The notes under the pieces: model-generated
Database searches by the model: none
Told to the model about the DNA's origin: nothing
Seen by the model: the letters and a program-made list of their open reading frames with translations, nothing else
In this document: positions 24,004 to 35,388 of the stretch, piece by piece
Numbering within the stretch: position 1 is the first letter of the stretch
How the letters are laid out: every line of letters begins with the position of its first letter
Made by a program: the position numbers and the translations under genes
Assembly (NCBI RefSeq): GCF_016920785.2
Contig: NW_024609835.1
Span: forward strand, 80,404,795-80,468,794
From: Ixodes scapularis
Lineage: Eukaryota > Arthropoda > Arachnida > Ixodida > Ixodidae
Length of the DNA: 64,000 nt
Direction of reading: 5' to 3'

Positions 24004-25417
24004 ATGGCGACACAGGATGTACCAAAGCCGCGCGAGCTACCACTTCCAGCAAGACCCTGGACCAAGCAACTGAAGGACGTTCCTTCAGCATTTTTGGAAA
24101 GCCACATCCAAGGGCATGGCCAAGCAGCTGGAGCACAGAAGCACACAAGTCCTGGCTACAAAATGTTCAAGGCTCGCAAAGTGCAGAGCATCTTCCTCTA
24201 CATCACAATTGCATCAGAGACAATTGTCAAGGCCAACGTGGAGGTTTCCATGACCCTTACGAAGCGATACGCAGTGCATGCTGTGCTCTGCCAAGATGGG
24301 CAGGTCAGCAAGGCTTCCTGTTCCTGCAAGGCTGGATAAGGCGGTGTGTGCAAGCATGTTGCAGCACTTCTTTGGCATATGCTAGACCTGATAAAAGAGC
24401 GAAGGTCCTACATCCCGGATGCTTTGGCCTGCACTGAGGGAGCAAGGCAGTGGGACCCATCTTCTTAAAAGAGAGGTGCAAGTACGGTGTCGTTCAAGGA
24501 ACTAGAATTTGTCAAGTACGACTCCAGCAACAAGGCGAAGAGTGCGAGAAAAACCACGGAAGTGCATGTGCACGTAGCGCAGGCAACCGTCAAGAGGCTG
24601 CATACAGATTTCATTGAGAAGGCAATATTCCCAATGTTTGCGGACGTGATGGGAGAAGCTGCCTTCGCACCCTTGCCAAGGAAGGTTCAGGAGCACTCGA
24701 ACACAGATGATGGGGCCTCTGCAGCAAGGCTCAGCTTGTCCGTAAAAGAGTGCTGGAATCACCAGATGCCACCAAGCGATCCATGCACCCTTACTCTTAC
24801 ATAAGCTCAGCACCTGGAGGAAGAGACACGTGGCCAGAGCAGAAGTATGCTGTGGCACACGGAACGTGAGAAAAGGATCACGGCATCGCAGTTCGGAGAC
24901 ATAGTCAAACGACAAGCACCCGTGAACGAAAGGTTTCTCAGGACGATTTTCTCGGATGGACATGGCACAACACGTCACATGAGGGCGGGACTTCAGAATG
25001 AGGCGGCTGCTCTGAAGCGCTACAAGGCCAAGCAAAAGGTCCGTCTTCGGTGTTGACCTTTGCATCAACCCTGGCCTTCCCATGCTGGGGGTGTCACCAG
25101 ACGGGCTGGTTTGGGACGAAGATATACAGGAGTACGGACTAGTCGAAGTGAAGACCGTGTCACGTACTATAAATGCGAACCTGACGATCTTCGAGCAGGT
25201 GATGAGCTGTGGGTTCGTGCAGTTTATCCATGCGGACAAGAGTGTCGACAAAAAGCACAAGCACTACTACCAGGTGACAGGACAACCTGCGCTCACAGGA
25301 CTGGGTTGGTGTGACCTTGTTGTCAACTGGGCGAAGGACTGCTGGGTCACACGGGTGCCCTTTGACGAGGCACTCTGGGTGAACATTATGGTACCACGCC
25401 TGACAGACTTTTTTTAA
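24004..25417 (+). pseudogene. SWIM zinc finger-YqaJ (lambda-exonuclease-like) nuclease
   Basis: Residues 1-110 lead into a SWIM-type finger: C-S-C at about 24318, then GGVCKH after a TAA, giving CxCxnCxH. About 450 nt further, still in frame, comes TRGQSRSMLWH and REKRITASQFGDIVKR, the usual entry to a YqaJ domain. After a frameshift at about 25030-25050 the core follows: GLPMLGVSPDGLVW (metal-binding Asp), LVEVKTV (ExK catalytic pair), KHYYQVTGQPALTG and WCDLVV, ending LTDFF*. In-frame TAA codons at 24337, 24466 and 24802 and the frameshift make it a pseudogene. The family includes phage recombination exonucleases; its role in the transposon is unknown. ATG 24004 follows a good splice acceptor. 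A 252-codon frame on the other strand is its shadow. Confidence 0.82.
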
Positions 25418-25461
25418 ATATCGGAAAAACTGAGTGTTGATCATAAAACTGTAGTGTCTTT

Positions 25462-25526
25462 TGTGGGCGGCGCTAGTGCCAAGTTTTGACACTTTTGGTA
25501 ATCGGGTTGCAAACACTGTGCCCGCG
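25462..25526 (+). repeat. 5' LTR remnant (gypsy)
   Basis: GGGCGGCGCTAGTGCCAAGT through GGGTTGCAAACACTGTGCCC matches the first 64 bp of the 3' LTR at 27543 with a few changes, then switches to gag. Confidence 0.8.
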
Positions 25527-26095
25527 TGGGTGGGCGACTCCCTACGTCAGCCTGCTGGTTTCGACTTCAACAACACCGATTCTTGGCCTACCTGGTTTAG
25601 GCAACTCGAGCAGTACGCTTATGCCTCCGGACTTCGCCAAGCACCACCGGACATTCAGGTGCGGACACTTCTCTACTGCATGGGCCCCGAGGCTCGGGTC
25701 CTTCTCGACATGTTCGGCTTGAACGCCGCCTCCTTGAACAACTACAACACGGTGGTCAAGCGCTTATCGGAACACTTCGTGTACCCCGTCAACGAGGTAT
25801 AAGAGTCCTCGAGGTTCCACAAGCAGGTTCAGCAGCCGGGAGAGAGCGTCGACAGTTACTACGCCAAGCTCTGCAAGCTTGTCAAGTGGTGCAACTACCC
25901 GTTCCCCGAAGTCAAAGAACACGTGGTTCGCGACCGTTTCGTTGTAGGTCTCTGCGACGGACGCCTGTCCGGCCAGCTCTGCTGGAACGCCAAGCTCAGC
26001 CTCAAGGAGGCGAGGACGCAGGCGAGGCAGGTCGAAGACACCGAAAAGGAAAAAGCTGCTCGCGGGAGTGGAGAGTGTCTAGGTCACCGTCAGCG
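25527..26095 (+). pseudogene. Ty3/gypsy gag (capsid part), broken
   Basis: The frame encodes a retrotransposon capsid-like region: WPTWFRQLEQYAYASGL, then VRTLLYCMGPEARVLLDMF. It hits a TAA at 25800, continues in frame with FHKQVQQPGESVDSYYAKLC and LCDGRLSGQLCW, and ends near 26095. The protein would package element RNA. One in-frame stop splits it, and it joins LTR sequence directly at its 5' end, so the normal start is absent. Confidence 0.7.
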
Positions 26096-26169
26096 TTGAC
26101 GCGACCAAGTCTCGTCGTGGTCTGACGCACCAACGCAAGACAACAAAACGGTCAGACGACGCATCAGCC

Positions 26170-26505
26170 GTGTCTTCACTTGGCGATAACGACCCAAGTT
26201 CCTGCAGCTACTGCAGTCGTGCCCCCCACGCACGCTCAGAATGTCCTGCTCGGCAGTCCCTGTGCAATTATTGCAAGAAGAAGGGCCACTTCGTGGACCT
26301 CTGTTGCGCTCGGAAACGAAAGCAGAGCAAGCTGGCGTTCCTTACAGCTCCACACAATCCTCAAGAGGCCAAGGCCAAGTACGTTGAGGTCAATGTCGAC
26401 AACTACACGGCGATATTGCAAGTAGATTCAGGCGCGGAGGTGTCTGCTGTTTCGGAAGCATTCCCGAACTTCCTCATCACCTGGACAAGGTCGACGACCT
26501 GCTGA
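26170..26505 (+). pseudogene. Ty3/gypsy nucleocapsid zinc knuckles and protease
   Basis: Two C-x2-C-x4-H-x4-C knuckles are visible (CSYCSRAPHARSEC and CNYCKKKGHFVDLC), followed by an aspartic protease start, ILQVDSGAEVSAVSE, with the DSGA active-site signature. The knuckles bind RNA and the protease would mature the polyprotein. The frame changes shortly after the DSGA motif (by about 26470), so the protease is incomplete. Confidence 0.75.
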
Positions 26506-26546
26506 CAGCACCAGGAGACCAGTCGCTAAAAGTCATTGGGTACTTC

Positions 26547-27372
26547 ATGGCTACCCTCCTGTGGCGAGGCAAGACCTGTTATCAGCGTCTGCACGTGATC
26601 GAGCCCCTCTCTGTGCCCCTGCTCGGGTTCCCAACCCTCCAGGCTCTGGGTGTGGTAAAGTTCTTGGACGACCGGAAAGTGCCGGCGCCGCAGGGACTTT
26701 TCAGAAGTCTCGGCACGCTCAAGAAGGAGTACAAAAGTCGGCTACGCCCAGATACGGTTCCGTTTTCACTTAGTGTTCCATGCCGCATACCGATACCCCT
26801 GCGCGATGTGGTGCAAACTGAGCTGACCAAACTGGAGCAAGACGGAGCCATTCGGCGTGTCACCAACCCCACACCTCGGGGCGCTGGACTGTTCATGGTT
26901 CCAAAGTCGTCGGGAGGTTACCATGTCCGTGTCGACTTTACAAAATTAAATCACGTTGTCCTGAGAGAATGTCATTTGCTCCCCACCGTCGATCAAGTCC
27001 TGGGACTCGTGGGCGATGCGGCAGTCTTCTCGAAGCTCAATGCTACCTCAAGCTTCCATCAGGTCAAGCTTTCCAAGAACTCTCAAGAGCTTACGATGTT
27101 CATTACGCCGTATGCTCGTTATTGCTTTTGCCGACTCCCATTTGGCATCACGTCGGCCCTTCAAGTTTTTCCAGCGACAGGTGGCGTGGATCTTGGAAGG
27201 CCTAGACGGAGCGGCCAACATGGTCGACGACATTCTAGTCTTCGGCAGAACGAAAAAGGAACATGACCAATGCCTGCGGCAGGTGCTTTTGCGTCTCTCC
27301 GAGGCCGGCGTCACACTCAGCTTCCGTCGACGGTTCGGCCTCAGGTGGACCTGTCGACTCGCGTCATCGTGA
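26547..27372 (+). pseudogene. Ty3/gypsy reverse transcriptase, frameshifted
   Basis: The N-terminal RT is in one frame (26547-27266): LRDVVQTELTKLEQDGAI, VDFTKLNHVVLRE, then motif A as VFSKLNATSSFHQV. Family members usually have LDATS here, so the catalytic Asp is Asn. RLPFGITSA follows. A frameshift near 27165 moves the rest to a second frame with FFQRQVAWILEGLDG and the catalytic NMVDDILVFG. Sequence breaks off near 27370, leaving no RNase H or integrase. The mutated motif A alone should inactivate it. Confidence 0.82.
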
Positions 27373-27542
27373 TGTGCCTCGTCCAGCATCACCCCCACAC
27401 GTTCGTGGTGACGGTACGGGCCAACACTACTCAACCCGTTCTGGGAGACAAGTGGTCGCTCCCAAGAGACTCAATCTGTAAAACTTTGTTTTTCTCACAG
27501 CCAAGGTCTCCGGTACCCTCCTCGAACATTCTAAATGGGGGA

Positions 27543-27748
27543 TGTTGCGGGCGGTGCTAGTGCCAAGTTTGGACACTTTGGGTAATCGGGTTGCAAACAC
27601 TGTGCCCACGTCTTGTGTAAAAAGCCATTGCCTCGTGTGATAAAGGCGCTTTTTGGTTCCTAGCTCTGGACGCTCAGTTGGTTGCTTGCCGTCGCTGGTG
27701 GGCTGTGCAGTTTCACCGCCGGCCACAGCCCGGCACGGCAGTGCCACA
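27543..27748 (+). repeat. 3' LTR (gypsy)
   Basis: Begins TGTTGCGGGCGG directly after a polypurine tract and shares about 64 bp with the 5' remnant. The end near GTGCCACA is a guess from the TG...CA rule. Confidence 0.6.
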
Positions 27749-27749
27749 A

Positions 27750-29155
27750 AGGAATCAACCCCATTTTTAATGCCAAAGGGTTGGAGAACATATAATAAAC
27801 CAACTTTTGTGAAGTGAAAGTGGCTGTCATGGCAAGTAGTTGGAATGCCTCAGACTGCTCATGTCGGCACAAGAATTCCTTGCAAACTGAAGCGCATAAT
27901 ACCTTTGTCCGATATAGTAGTCACAATATTTGTGTACTGGAAATAGAGTTTGTGCACTGTGCATGCTAAATTTTATACACTTTTCCATTGTTTACAAACC
28001 GACGCCCCAGCGTGTAATCTTCACAGCCTAGCATGCGCGTGGTCGTCGGTTGTGAAACCATCCAAAGCATGTGCCACACACAAACGCTAAAGACGGTATG
28101 AGAGCATGTGACACCTAAAGAGGGCATGATTCTCTCCTGCATTATGCGCGAAAGTTCCAACAACGACCATGTGCTGTGGCTACCAAGGCCGCTTTCGGCG
28201 GCCCACCTGGGAGCAAAATTGGTTTACGGTAGTGTCGTTAGTGATTTCAGAGCTATTGGTGGTGAAATTTTGGTTGCACGTCAAGATCCCCACATGTTCT
28301 TCCTCTGGGGTGACGGACGTCTTCCTTTGGCCCAATCGGTAAACCCTCTAATCTTCATTTGCCGGGGCATATTGAGGGAGAATTTTAGTAATTCGCACAA
28401 TTTACAATGCAGCAGCTTGTTCTCAACATCTTGAATTTCTGCCTGAGGCATACGCAATGGTGTCTCAGTTAAAGCCCCTTCATGTTTTAAAAGTAGCGCA
28501 AAGTGCGTCGATGCACGAGGCGCGTGCAACGTGCAGCCCTTGGGATGATCATGGCGACACAGTGCAGCACTGAGCTAGATTTCAGACGCCATGTCCTTCC
28601 CAGAAGTGAAACACGGTACGTGTCTCGAGAATTTCCACAGCAATGAATGGCGCCACTTTTCCCAGGATAGAGGGGCTTTCATCTCAGTCTGCCTGTTGCC
28701 CCACCAAACAGTTCTGCTAGAAGTCGACTGTGGCACCACCATTATGTCTATTTTTCTTCATCAACCACTACATTTGTACCCTTTTTAGAGGATATGTGTG
28801 TATTAAAATAAAACATCCAAAAGTATTTAAATTAGTTTAATCAGTCCTAGTTAAAAATTAAGAATAATCAAATGCTCGCTCCTCTGTCGTGTAGCGTGCA
28901 CGCAATCTAAAATTGAAACCTGGCAAGTTTGAACAATATTTTATTGCATTGAGTACTTCTGACAGGAATCCTAACGTCCTTGATTTTTTTTCGTCATGAC
29001 CATCTGCCTTTGCTTTCAAACATTTAAACGACCAAAGAAGTGGCCACCATATCCGCCCTGCTGTTTGGGCATAAAAAGAAGGAGAAAAGCTTTTAGTCAT
29101 CTCGGGAGCTTCCAGGACGAATGAGACAATTCTGGCAGCGATAAGGGACTCCTGG
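27750..29155. other. Transposon interior between the two convergent genes
   Basis: No recognisable gene. Weak frames of 80-110 codons occur on both strands (28108-28434 +, 28281-28529 -) without domains. Probably the 3' flanks of the nuclease and transposase genes. Confidence 0.4.
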
Positions 29156-29159
29156 GGCT

Positions 29160-30595
29160 TCAGTAGTCTGGAGTCACCCGGTTACTCTCGGCGAGTATGG
29201 CTTCCTTGAGTGTCGTAGGGAGGTTCTGTAGCTTTCCGACGGTGACGTTGTTGGGGGCCAGGTGCACTGTGAGTGTTGACCTTGTCGAGGGCAGCCTCGA
29301 GCTCATGGAGGGTGAGTGGGGAGCCCATCCCAAGAGCTTGGGGACATAGTGAACACAAGTGTAGCATCCAGAGTCATGTTGCGCTGGTTGCGGAAAAAAG
29401 ACGTCCGAGGCCCGTTCAGCTAGCTCCTCGGGAGAGACACCTTTGCGAAGGGCAACAGTGGCAGCAAATCGCCTAGGTTTTCGGTACCCGAGGAGAGAAC
29501 GGAGGAGCCTCCAAACTTCGGAAAGATGGCTATTGCCGGAGATGGAGCTGCACAGGGAAGCCCAGCAGTTGAAAGCGAGTACCGAAGTGTAGCACGAGAT
29601 AGTCTTTTGGAGTTTATGTGGAGGTTTGAGGACTCGTCCTGGTCTGCGAGAACGGCGGTAACGGGCCAACAGGCGAATACGGCGGTCAAGTAAGTAAATG
29701 CTCGTCAGGTGCTGGGTCGTCGTCCGGTACGGCTAGCCGCTTTCTGGAAGACTTGTGGGCGGACTGGATGGCTCGTATAATGTCGGAAAAGCCAGCAATT
29801 TGCATGACGGAAGAAAGAGCTGCTCGTAACTTATCCCACTTAGTGAAGAATGTGTCGCACCGGACGCGGCAGTGAGATGGGGTTGCGGATAGGAAGTCGT
29901 AGTGTAAAATATTGGGGAGGTGATCACCGCCGGGGCGGTCGACGGCGACCTGCCATCTCCAGCGTCGAGGGTAACGAGCACAGTTAAAGTCGGGGCAGGT
30001 GTCCTGCTGTTGGGAGGATTGGTCGATGCCCGTGGGGGTGTCTAGGATGTTTAGAAACGAAAGATTCAGCTCTGTGAGGTCGGCAAGAAGCCGCGTGCCG
30101 TGGGGGAGGTCAATGTCGTAGCCCCATGCGTCTGTTTTGCATTAATATCACCGTATACCAGAACGCCGTCTTTTGGATAAAGACGGGCTAAGTGCTTAAA
30201 AAAAGAGATCTTTAGTGGCTGCCTTGTTCAGCGGTTTAGCTACGTGTCTGGGGCCACATAGACAGAGAAGAGGAAAACGGGCCGTTGAGGAGTTGGCGGC
30301 AACCCGTAACGCTGGTCACTGCAGAGCACCTCTGTGAGGTGTCGAGAGGAGTGAAGCACACTGATCGATGAACGTACAGGGCGGAACGAATCCAAGGCAA
30401 GGGGGTACTAGTCCCAATGTTCGGAGCAAGTCCATCGTGCTGTGGCAAAGCAAGGAGAGGGCCGTTGATTTCTTGTAGAGCAAACGCAGCGGCCATGTAG
30501 GATGACTAGTGAAGATTAAATGTTTCGATGAAGCCTGCCTTCTTGTGTTTAAGCGAGCAACAGTTCCACTGAACAATCCTGGTGGCGCTAACCAT
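29160..30595 (-). pseudogene. LINE ORF2 endonuclease to RT-entry, degenerate
   Basis: Landmarks in transcription order: IVQWNCCSL (the 'QWN' start of the endonuclease), ALQEI (QET position, here QEI), a GDINAKQ-like motif around 30145, a proline/serine-rich linker (29981-29733), and the pre-RT segment 29669-29160 including RPGRVLKPP and a scrambled 'APGPD' motif across two frames (SAPGPQQRHRRKA in one, HLAPNNVTVGKLQNL in the other). At least four frame changes. No catalytic RT residues remain, so it cannot encode a working protein. Confidence 0.6.
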
Positions 30596-30660
30596 GTTTG
30601 CGTGATGATAGTGGGGGGCCGCCGAACGGAATGATGCCCTTCGACGTCTACGAAGCCACA
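29160..30660 (-). mobile_element. Jockey/CR1-like LINE relic
   Basis: On the minus strand the endonuclease start (TRIVQWNCCSLKHKKAGF, about 30592-30540), mid-endonuclease (FALQEINGPLLAL, about 30485) and the RT-proximal linker (WASLCSSISGNSHL; KLQNLPTTLKEAILAE near 29190-29230) appear in order. The RT palm and 3' end are missing and there are several frame changes. The 5' end abuts the transposase stop region at about 30660-30680, so it inserted just downstream of, or into, the end of that gene. Confidence 0.65.
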
Positions 30661-32404
30661 AGACTGCAGCTCTAGGTTCGACTAAGCAGTGGCTCTCTTG
30701 TGAAATTGCACAGAAAAGCACAGACCTTCCAGATAGAATCCAGGCTCTTACTCATACTGTTTGGAAAAGTACCCCTCAAGATTCTAAAACACTTCATTTG
30801 TCCGATCACGCGTTCCACGTGGATCCGAACCTTCGCAATCGCCCTAGTCTTCGCTTCATCCTCCAGGGAGAGCTCTAGCCTTCCCCCAAGGAAAGGTGGA
30901 ATTTTCAGGTTAGCCCCTGCAGCTTCGACCTCTTCAGTGATCAAAAAGCCTCTGTCCGCCATTACAAATTCTCCGGGCTCAAGAAGGTTGCATAGCCCGG
31001 AATATGCGTTCAGGGCTTTGTCAGAGACGCGGCCAGGGGCAAGGTCGCTCACGAACGACATGATCCCATTAGGGGTGCTGCCCAGCAGCCCCTTGGCAGT
31101 GTTGTGGCACTTGTAGCTTAGTAGGTATCACTCTGCACCCTGAAGTCTTTAGGTGTCTCGATAAAGATTTCCGTGCAATCCAGAATGATCCTCGTTGATG
31201 GATACGCCTCGATGAAGCACTCCGGCATGTACTTGTTCACAACCTGTCGCGACGGCCAGTAGTTGAGTTGAGCAAGGTAGTCCGCCAGGTAACCAATCTA
31301 GAATGTCCACACCCGGCTGACTGTGCTGATGTAGATACGAAACCGGTATGCAAGGTCCTGCTCCAAAAGCCTCACCCTCAGGCGGGACAACACGAGCAGC
31401 AGCTGATCACCCATGGATAGATAAGGTGACTTTCTGTGCGGACCTTGACTTTCCTTGTGAGCTACATAACCTGCCTGAACAAACTTGTAAAAGACGAGAA
31501 ATCTCTCCAGGGAGTCGAATCCCGTGTAGAAGGCCAGTTTCTTTGGGTCCTGTTGCACGGCTGTGAGCGTGAAGCTCTGAAAGGGGATTGTAGCATCGAT
31601 GACCTCCTCCGCTTTGTCGTACATCTCCTCAAGATGGGCTACTTTCTTCCGCAGAGCTTCATTTTCTTTCTGTAGACAGTCATTGTCCTTGCGCAGTTTC
31701 TCGTTTGCAGAAGCGAGCTCCTCTAGCTGCCTGATGCGATCACGCAGGGCTTGATCGATAGATCCTGGGATGCTGTACTGGTGGTCTGCCAGATGGGGAG
31801 ATAGCAAAATACAAATCATATCATTTTTGCAGTAAAATATCAAAACAAAAGACTAGGCTTTGTCCCTGTAATTGCCTTGGCTTTGCCAAATAGCGTATCA
31901 TGTGCCATGCAAAAAAGCATCACATGTTAAAGGGGCCAAGAAACGAAATGAATTTGGATGTTCTGCACCTCATACAAGCATACTGACGTCTTTGGCTCGA
32001 ATATAATCTATATTATAATCTATATACCACAAGCCAGAGGCTCCCCTGCCAAGGGTATATTCTGAGGAATAGAAGGCTATTTTACAGTCAGAAATCACAA
32101 TGTTGACAAAGCCTAGGGTTCACACTAGGGTGACGACACTTGAATACAGACGGCTTATGAACTGGACACAAGCACTGATTGAGCACCTGACTATTTGGTT
32201 ACAATCAATGCCATGGTAAGTATTGGGGCTTGGCCATTGTGTCTCATCACTGCGCCAACAGTAGCAGCTAACCTCTAACAGTAATCATGTGATTATTTTA
32301 CCTGGCTGTGAGGAAGAACAGAATATTGCTTGTTCTCAAGCTTTTTTTGGGCGAGAGCAGCATTCAGCAGAAGTAATTGAGTCCGTTTATGATCTCTTTA
32401 ATTT

Positions 32405-32520
32405 AGACGGTCGTTCTAAAAGTGCAAAGGACTAAGAAGAGAAGGAGGGGACAGGACAAAGCGCTTTGTCCTGTCCCCTTTTTCTCTTCTTAGTCCTTTG
32501 CGCTTTTAAAACCACCGTCT
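32405..32520. mobile_element. Near-perfect 116-bp hairpin (mini-MITE) in transposase intron 3
   Basis: AGACGGTCGTTCTAAAAGTG at the left mirrors CGCTTTTAAAACCACCGTCT at the right. The central AGGGGACAGGACAAAGCG pairs with CTTTGTCCTGTCCCCT. The whole unit folds back on itself with almost no loop. Confidence 0.8.
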
Positions 32521-34887
32521 ATTGGTTCAACCAACTTGCCCCCAGTTATTTCTGATACAACTTATTTAATGCAGCTCTGTTACACACGAAGTAACTATAA
32601 TGGGGAATGCTGGCTATTCGCCTCGAGATCCGATCGTCACAGGTGCTGCGGGGAAATGTGGAACTAAGCTTTGTTCTAGACTTATTTGGAGCACGGAGTA
32701 TGCTGCGGACGCTAACTCGAATAACCTGAGAGGCTCCGGTGCAGCGTTCGTGCGCATGCATTGGAGTCGACTGCTAATTCTAAGAGCATGCATAGCCTTG
32801 CCCGTGCTCCATAACAAAAGTGGAGATGGGTTTTTTGTGGACGCCAGAGAATCGCCGCTTGTCTTGTAGGAAACAATGGATAAACAAAAGCATGTGTCCT
32901 CACTTTTCAATCTGGATCTCGGGGCAAATAACATGCAAGCAGGGCTGTGGCAGCATCTCCTTTGTACCTGGCAGACAACGAAGTGAGGGTGTGACCGCAA
33001 TCTGAAAGAACAACTCCGCGGGTACCTTGCATGTGCGGTATCTTAGAGTGCACCGTGCCATACGGTGCTGCGAGTATGGAACGGCCACAAGTTGCGTGCT
33101 ATACCCAGCGGTGACTGCGTTAGTACAGTTCGTAAAGTTCAACGTACTGCATGTAAGTGTTCCATTCACCTATCGGGACTGCTGCACAGTTGACAGGGAT
33201 GCCAAATAAACAGACGAGCAACACTGATGCTCAATGTTAGAAGCTTACCGCTAGCTATTACATCATCAGTGTCAGGGGCACCAGCGGAGGCCAAGGAGCT
33301 GCCGGGTTGTGCTGGCTCCTGGCTAGCAGGCAGGGTCACGGTCTGTACCAGGTCAAGGTCCGACAGAAAGTAGGCCGGCAGCGGCAGCAGCGGCTGCAGC
33401 GCATCGCGCTTCCTTGCGCAAGTAATGTTTTAGACCTTTGGGCAGGCCGCAACATCTGCATGCAAGGATAAGGCAATTGTTCACGCAATTATTTTATAAG
33501 CATTACATACCGGCTGGAATTCTGTCTAGCACAGGGCACAACTTACACTGTACGGAGCACATAACATGTCAAACAACCAAGAGCTCAGTTGGATCAATAG
33601 CTTTCACTGTCCCTTTGGTAGCTGGTCTGGAATGTTGTAGCCCAATAGCGATTGCTGCAGTTCTTTCTGAGACGAAGTGCATTCAACAGCCACCGGCGTA
33701 TAAAAGAAGGGAATAAAGATTATATCCTTATTCAATATAGTTTCGCACACAACAAAAGGTTTGTCCCAAACGAGCCAATCAGAGTACACTTCTCTAGTAA
33801 AGAGCTGTCACACGCATTTGACTGCAACACTTCAATCAGTTCACAAAGGTTCTAGAGTCTGCCACCTGCCATGTTATTGTGAAATAGACTATATTCGGCG
33901 CCATCTTAGGCTGTTCATACTTGCCTCAAGCGCCGCTCATTAAACAAAATTATATTTCCACATTGATATGTGTTTCCATTTGTGACACGAACGATATGCA
34001 CAGCTGCAACTTCTTACAAAGCAGTTGGCTCAAGCATATTACGACCGCAAACTCCTGACAAGGCATGTCCAACTCTTTCTGATTGAATGGTCACTAGGAA
34101 GCTGCCTTGTCAAGCAAACACGGTGGACAGTAATTATGGAGTCCTTGCACCTGACGTCAGTTTTCGCTCAATATATTTCTAGAATTCATGTTGGTGCATT
34201 TTCTCCTATGTTTTTCTACGTGCTAAGAGAGTGTTTTCTAGCTCGCTGAAGTCCTTTTGCATTGTGACCGACTGTGTCAGATAGAGCAGTCGGAAATATA
34301 AAGAAGCATTATCTGGTACCGTTCAAACACACTGCTGTTATTTAGAGTCGAGATGAGCTGGCACTTCAATGTACGACAGGAAACAGGCAGAGCTTTTACT
34401 ACTTTCCACAACGAGAGAGCTGGATGAAAAGCTGTCATTTGGGGCCATCAGAGATGAAAGAAGCAGAGCGACATTCCCTGGTGCCTTGAGCAGCAAGCTA
34501 CCTAAGCCAAGCCAAATCCCAGAAAAAGGCAGTCAGTAGGTTTATATGCCACCTATTCCCACTGCAAATTTAAGTGACGGACGAGAATATTATACTTTTT
34601 CAGTTTCAGTGATATCCTTGATGCGACTTAACCGCACGTCGCAAAACCTCTTTTCGATTGCAGTCCATTTGCGTCGTCTAGCCGTTGAGAGATATCATGT
34701 ATTCAGACAGAACATTGTTATGATGTCTGTAGCTCTATAAAATCTGACATTAGGATTGCTTGAAGCTCCGTCTTTTTCTATGAGACCGATGATTGCTTCC
34801 ATATTCTTGCTTGTGATTCACAAGCAAGAATATAAGCAGTGAAAAACAACTAGTGCAGAAAGAAACAAAAATAGGCAAATAACATAC

Positions 34888-35022
34888 ACTTCGGAAGTGT
34901 CCTGGTTGGAAAAAACCGGGGAGCTTTGTCCTCACACTTCTTTCTCCCAGTTTCGTTAAAATGAGCGCCGCATATTCTGCTGTCAGAGGTCGGCGTCCAC
35001 AGAGACAACCGTCCAGTGGTAC
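34888..35022 (-). other. Transposase exon 2 (second half of THAP domain)
   Basis: The acceptor TTTTGCATGCAG precedes 35022 and the donor GTATGT follows 34888. Joined to exon 1 in phase 1, it completes the THAP fold with the W...C-x2-H-F signature. Intron 1 (35785-35023) contains a copy of a 70-bp motif from the terminal arm. Confidence 0.7.
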
Positions 35023-35317
35023 CTGCATGCAAAAGAAGCAGTTAGCACCATATTAAGCTTCACTCATTCAACTTTGGAGCAAGTGCAACTCAATCTCAGT
35101 AGTAAGAATGGATGCAGCAGCCGTGGTATCTGAGCAGGGGGGTCAGTAAACTATCCGGGCAAGGGGGTAGAATTCAGTTCTCCTCCTCCACAATCGTCAC
35201 CCCACCGCCCTCTAAACACTGCCAGAACCATTGTGCAGAGGGCACTAAGAACAAGCACATAGTTTATGCCTAACAAACCTGGAGTGGATGCACGCTGAAA
35301 ATGATAGAATCATAGAA

Positions 35318-35388
35318 TCAAGCGTCCGAAGGGCAAAAAGATCGCAACGACAAAGCAGCGCCCTGAATGTTGAGCACGCAAGCACATT
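35318..35388. repeat. Extra copy of a terminal-arm segment
   Basis: AAGCGTCCGAAGGGCAAAAA through GCCCTGAATGTTGAGCACGC repeats 36229-36292 of the right arm in the same orientation, inside transposase intron 1. Confidence 0.75.

Larger units (their letters stand above)
25462..27750 (+). mobile_element. Deleted Ty3/gypsy LTR retrotransposon
   Basis: About 64 bp of LTR start (25462-25526) is followed directly by gag, protease and RT remnants, a polypurine tract (AAATGGGGGA at about 27533-27542) and a 3' LTR starting TGTTGCGGGCGGTGC at 27543. Most of the 5' LTR, the primer-binding site, RNase H and integrase are missing. It lies about 45 bp past the nuclease stop, within the large transposon. I found no convincing target-site duplication. 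Confidence 0.8.

Noticed and set aside
24502..25260. 252-codon minus-strand open frame
   Set aside because: Exactly antisense to the SWIM/YqaJ coding region, whose motifs are clear on the + strand.
28108..28529. Possible third gene of the 14.2-kb transposon
   Set aside because: Frames on both strands are about equally open and show no motif; evidence is insufficient.
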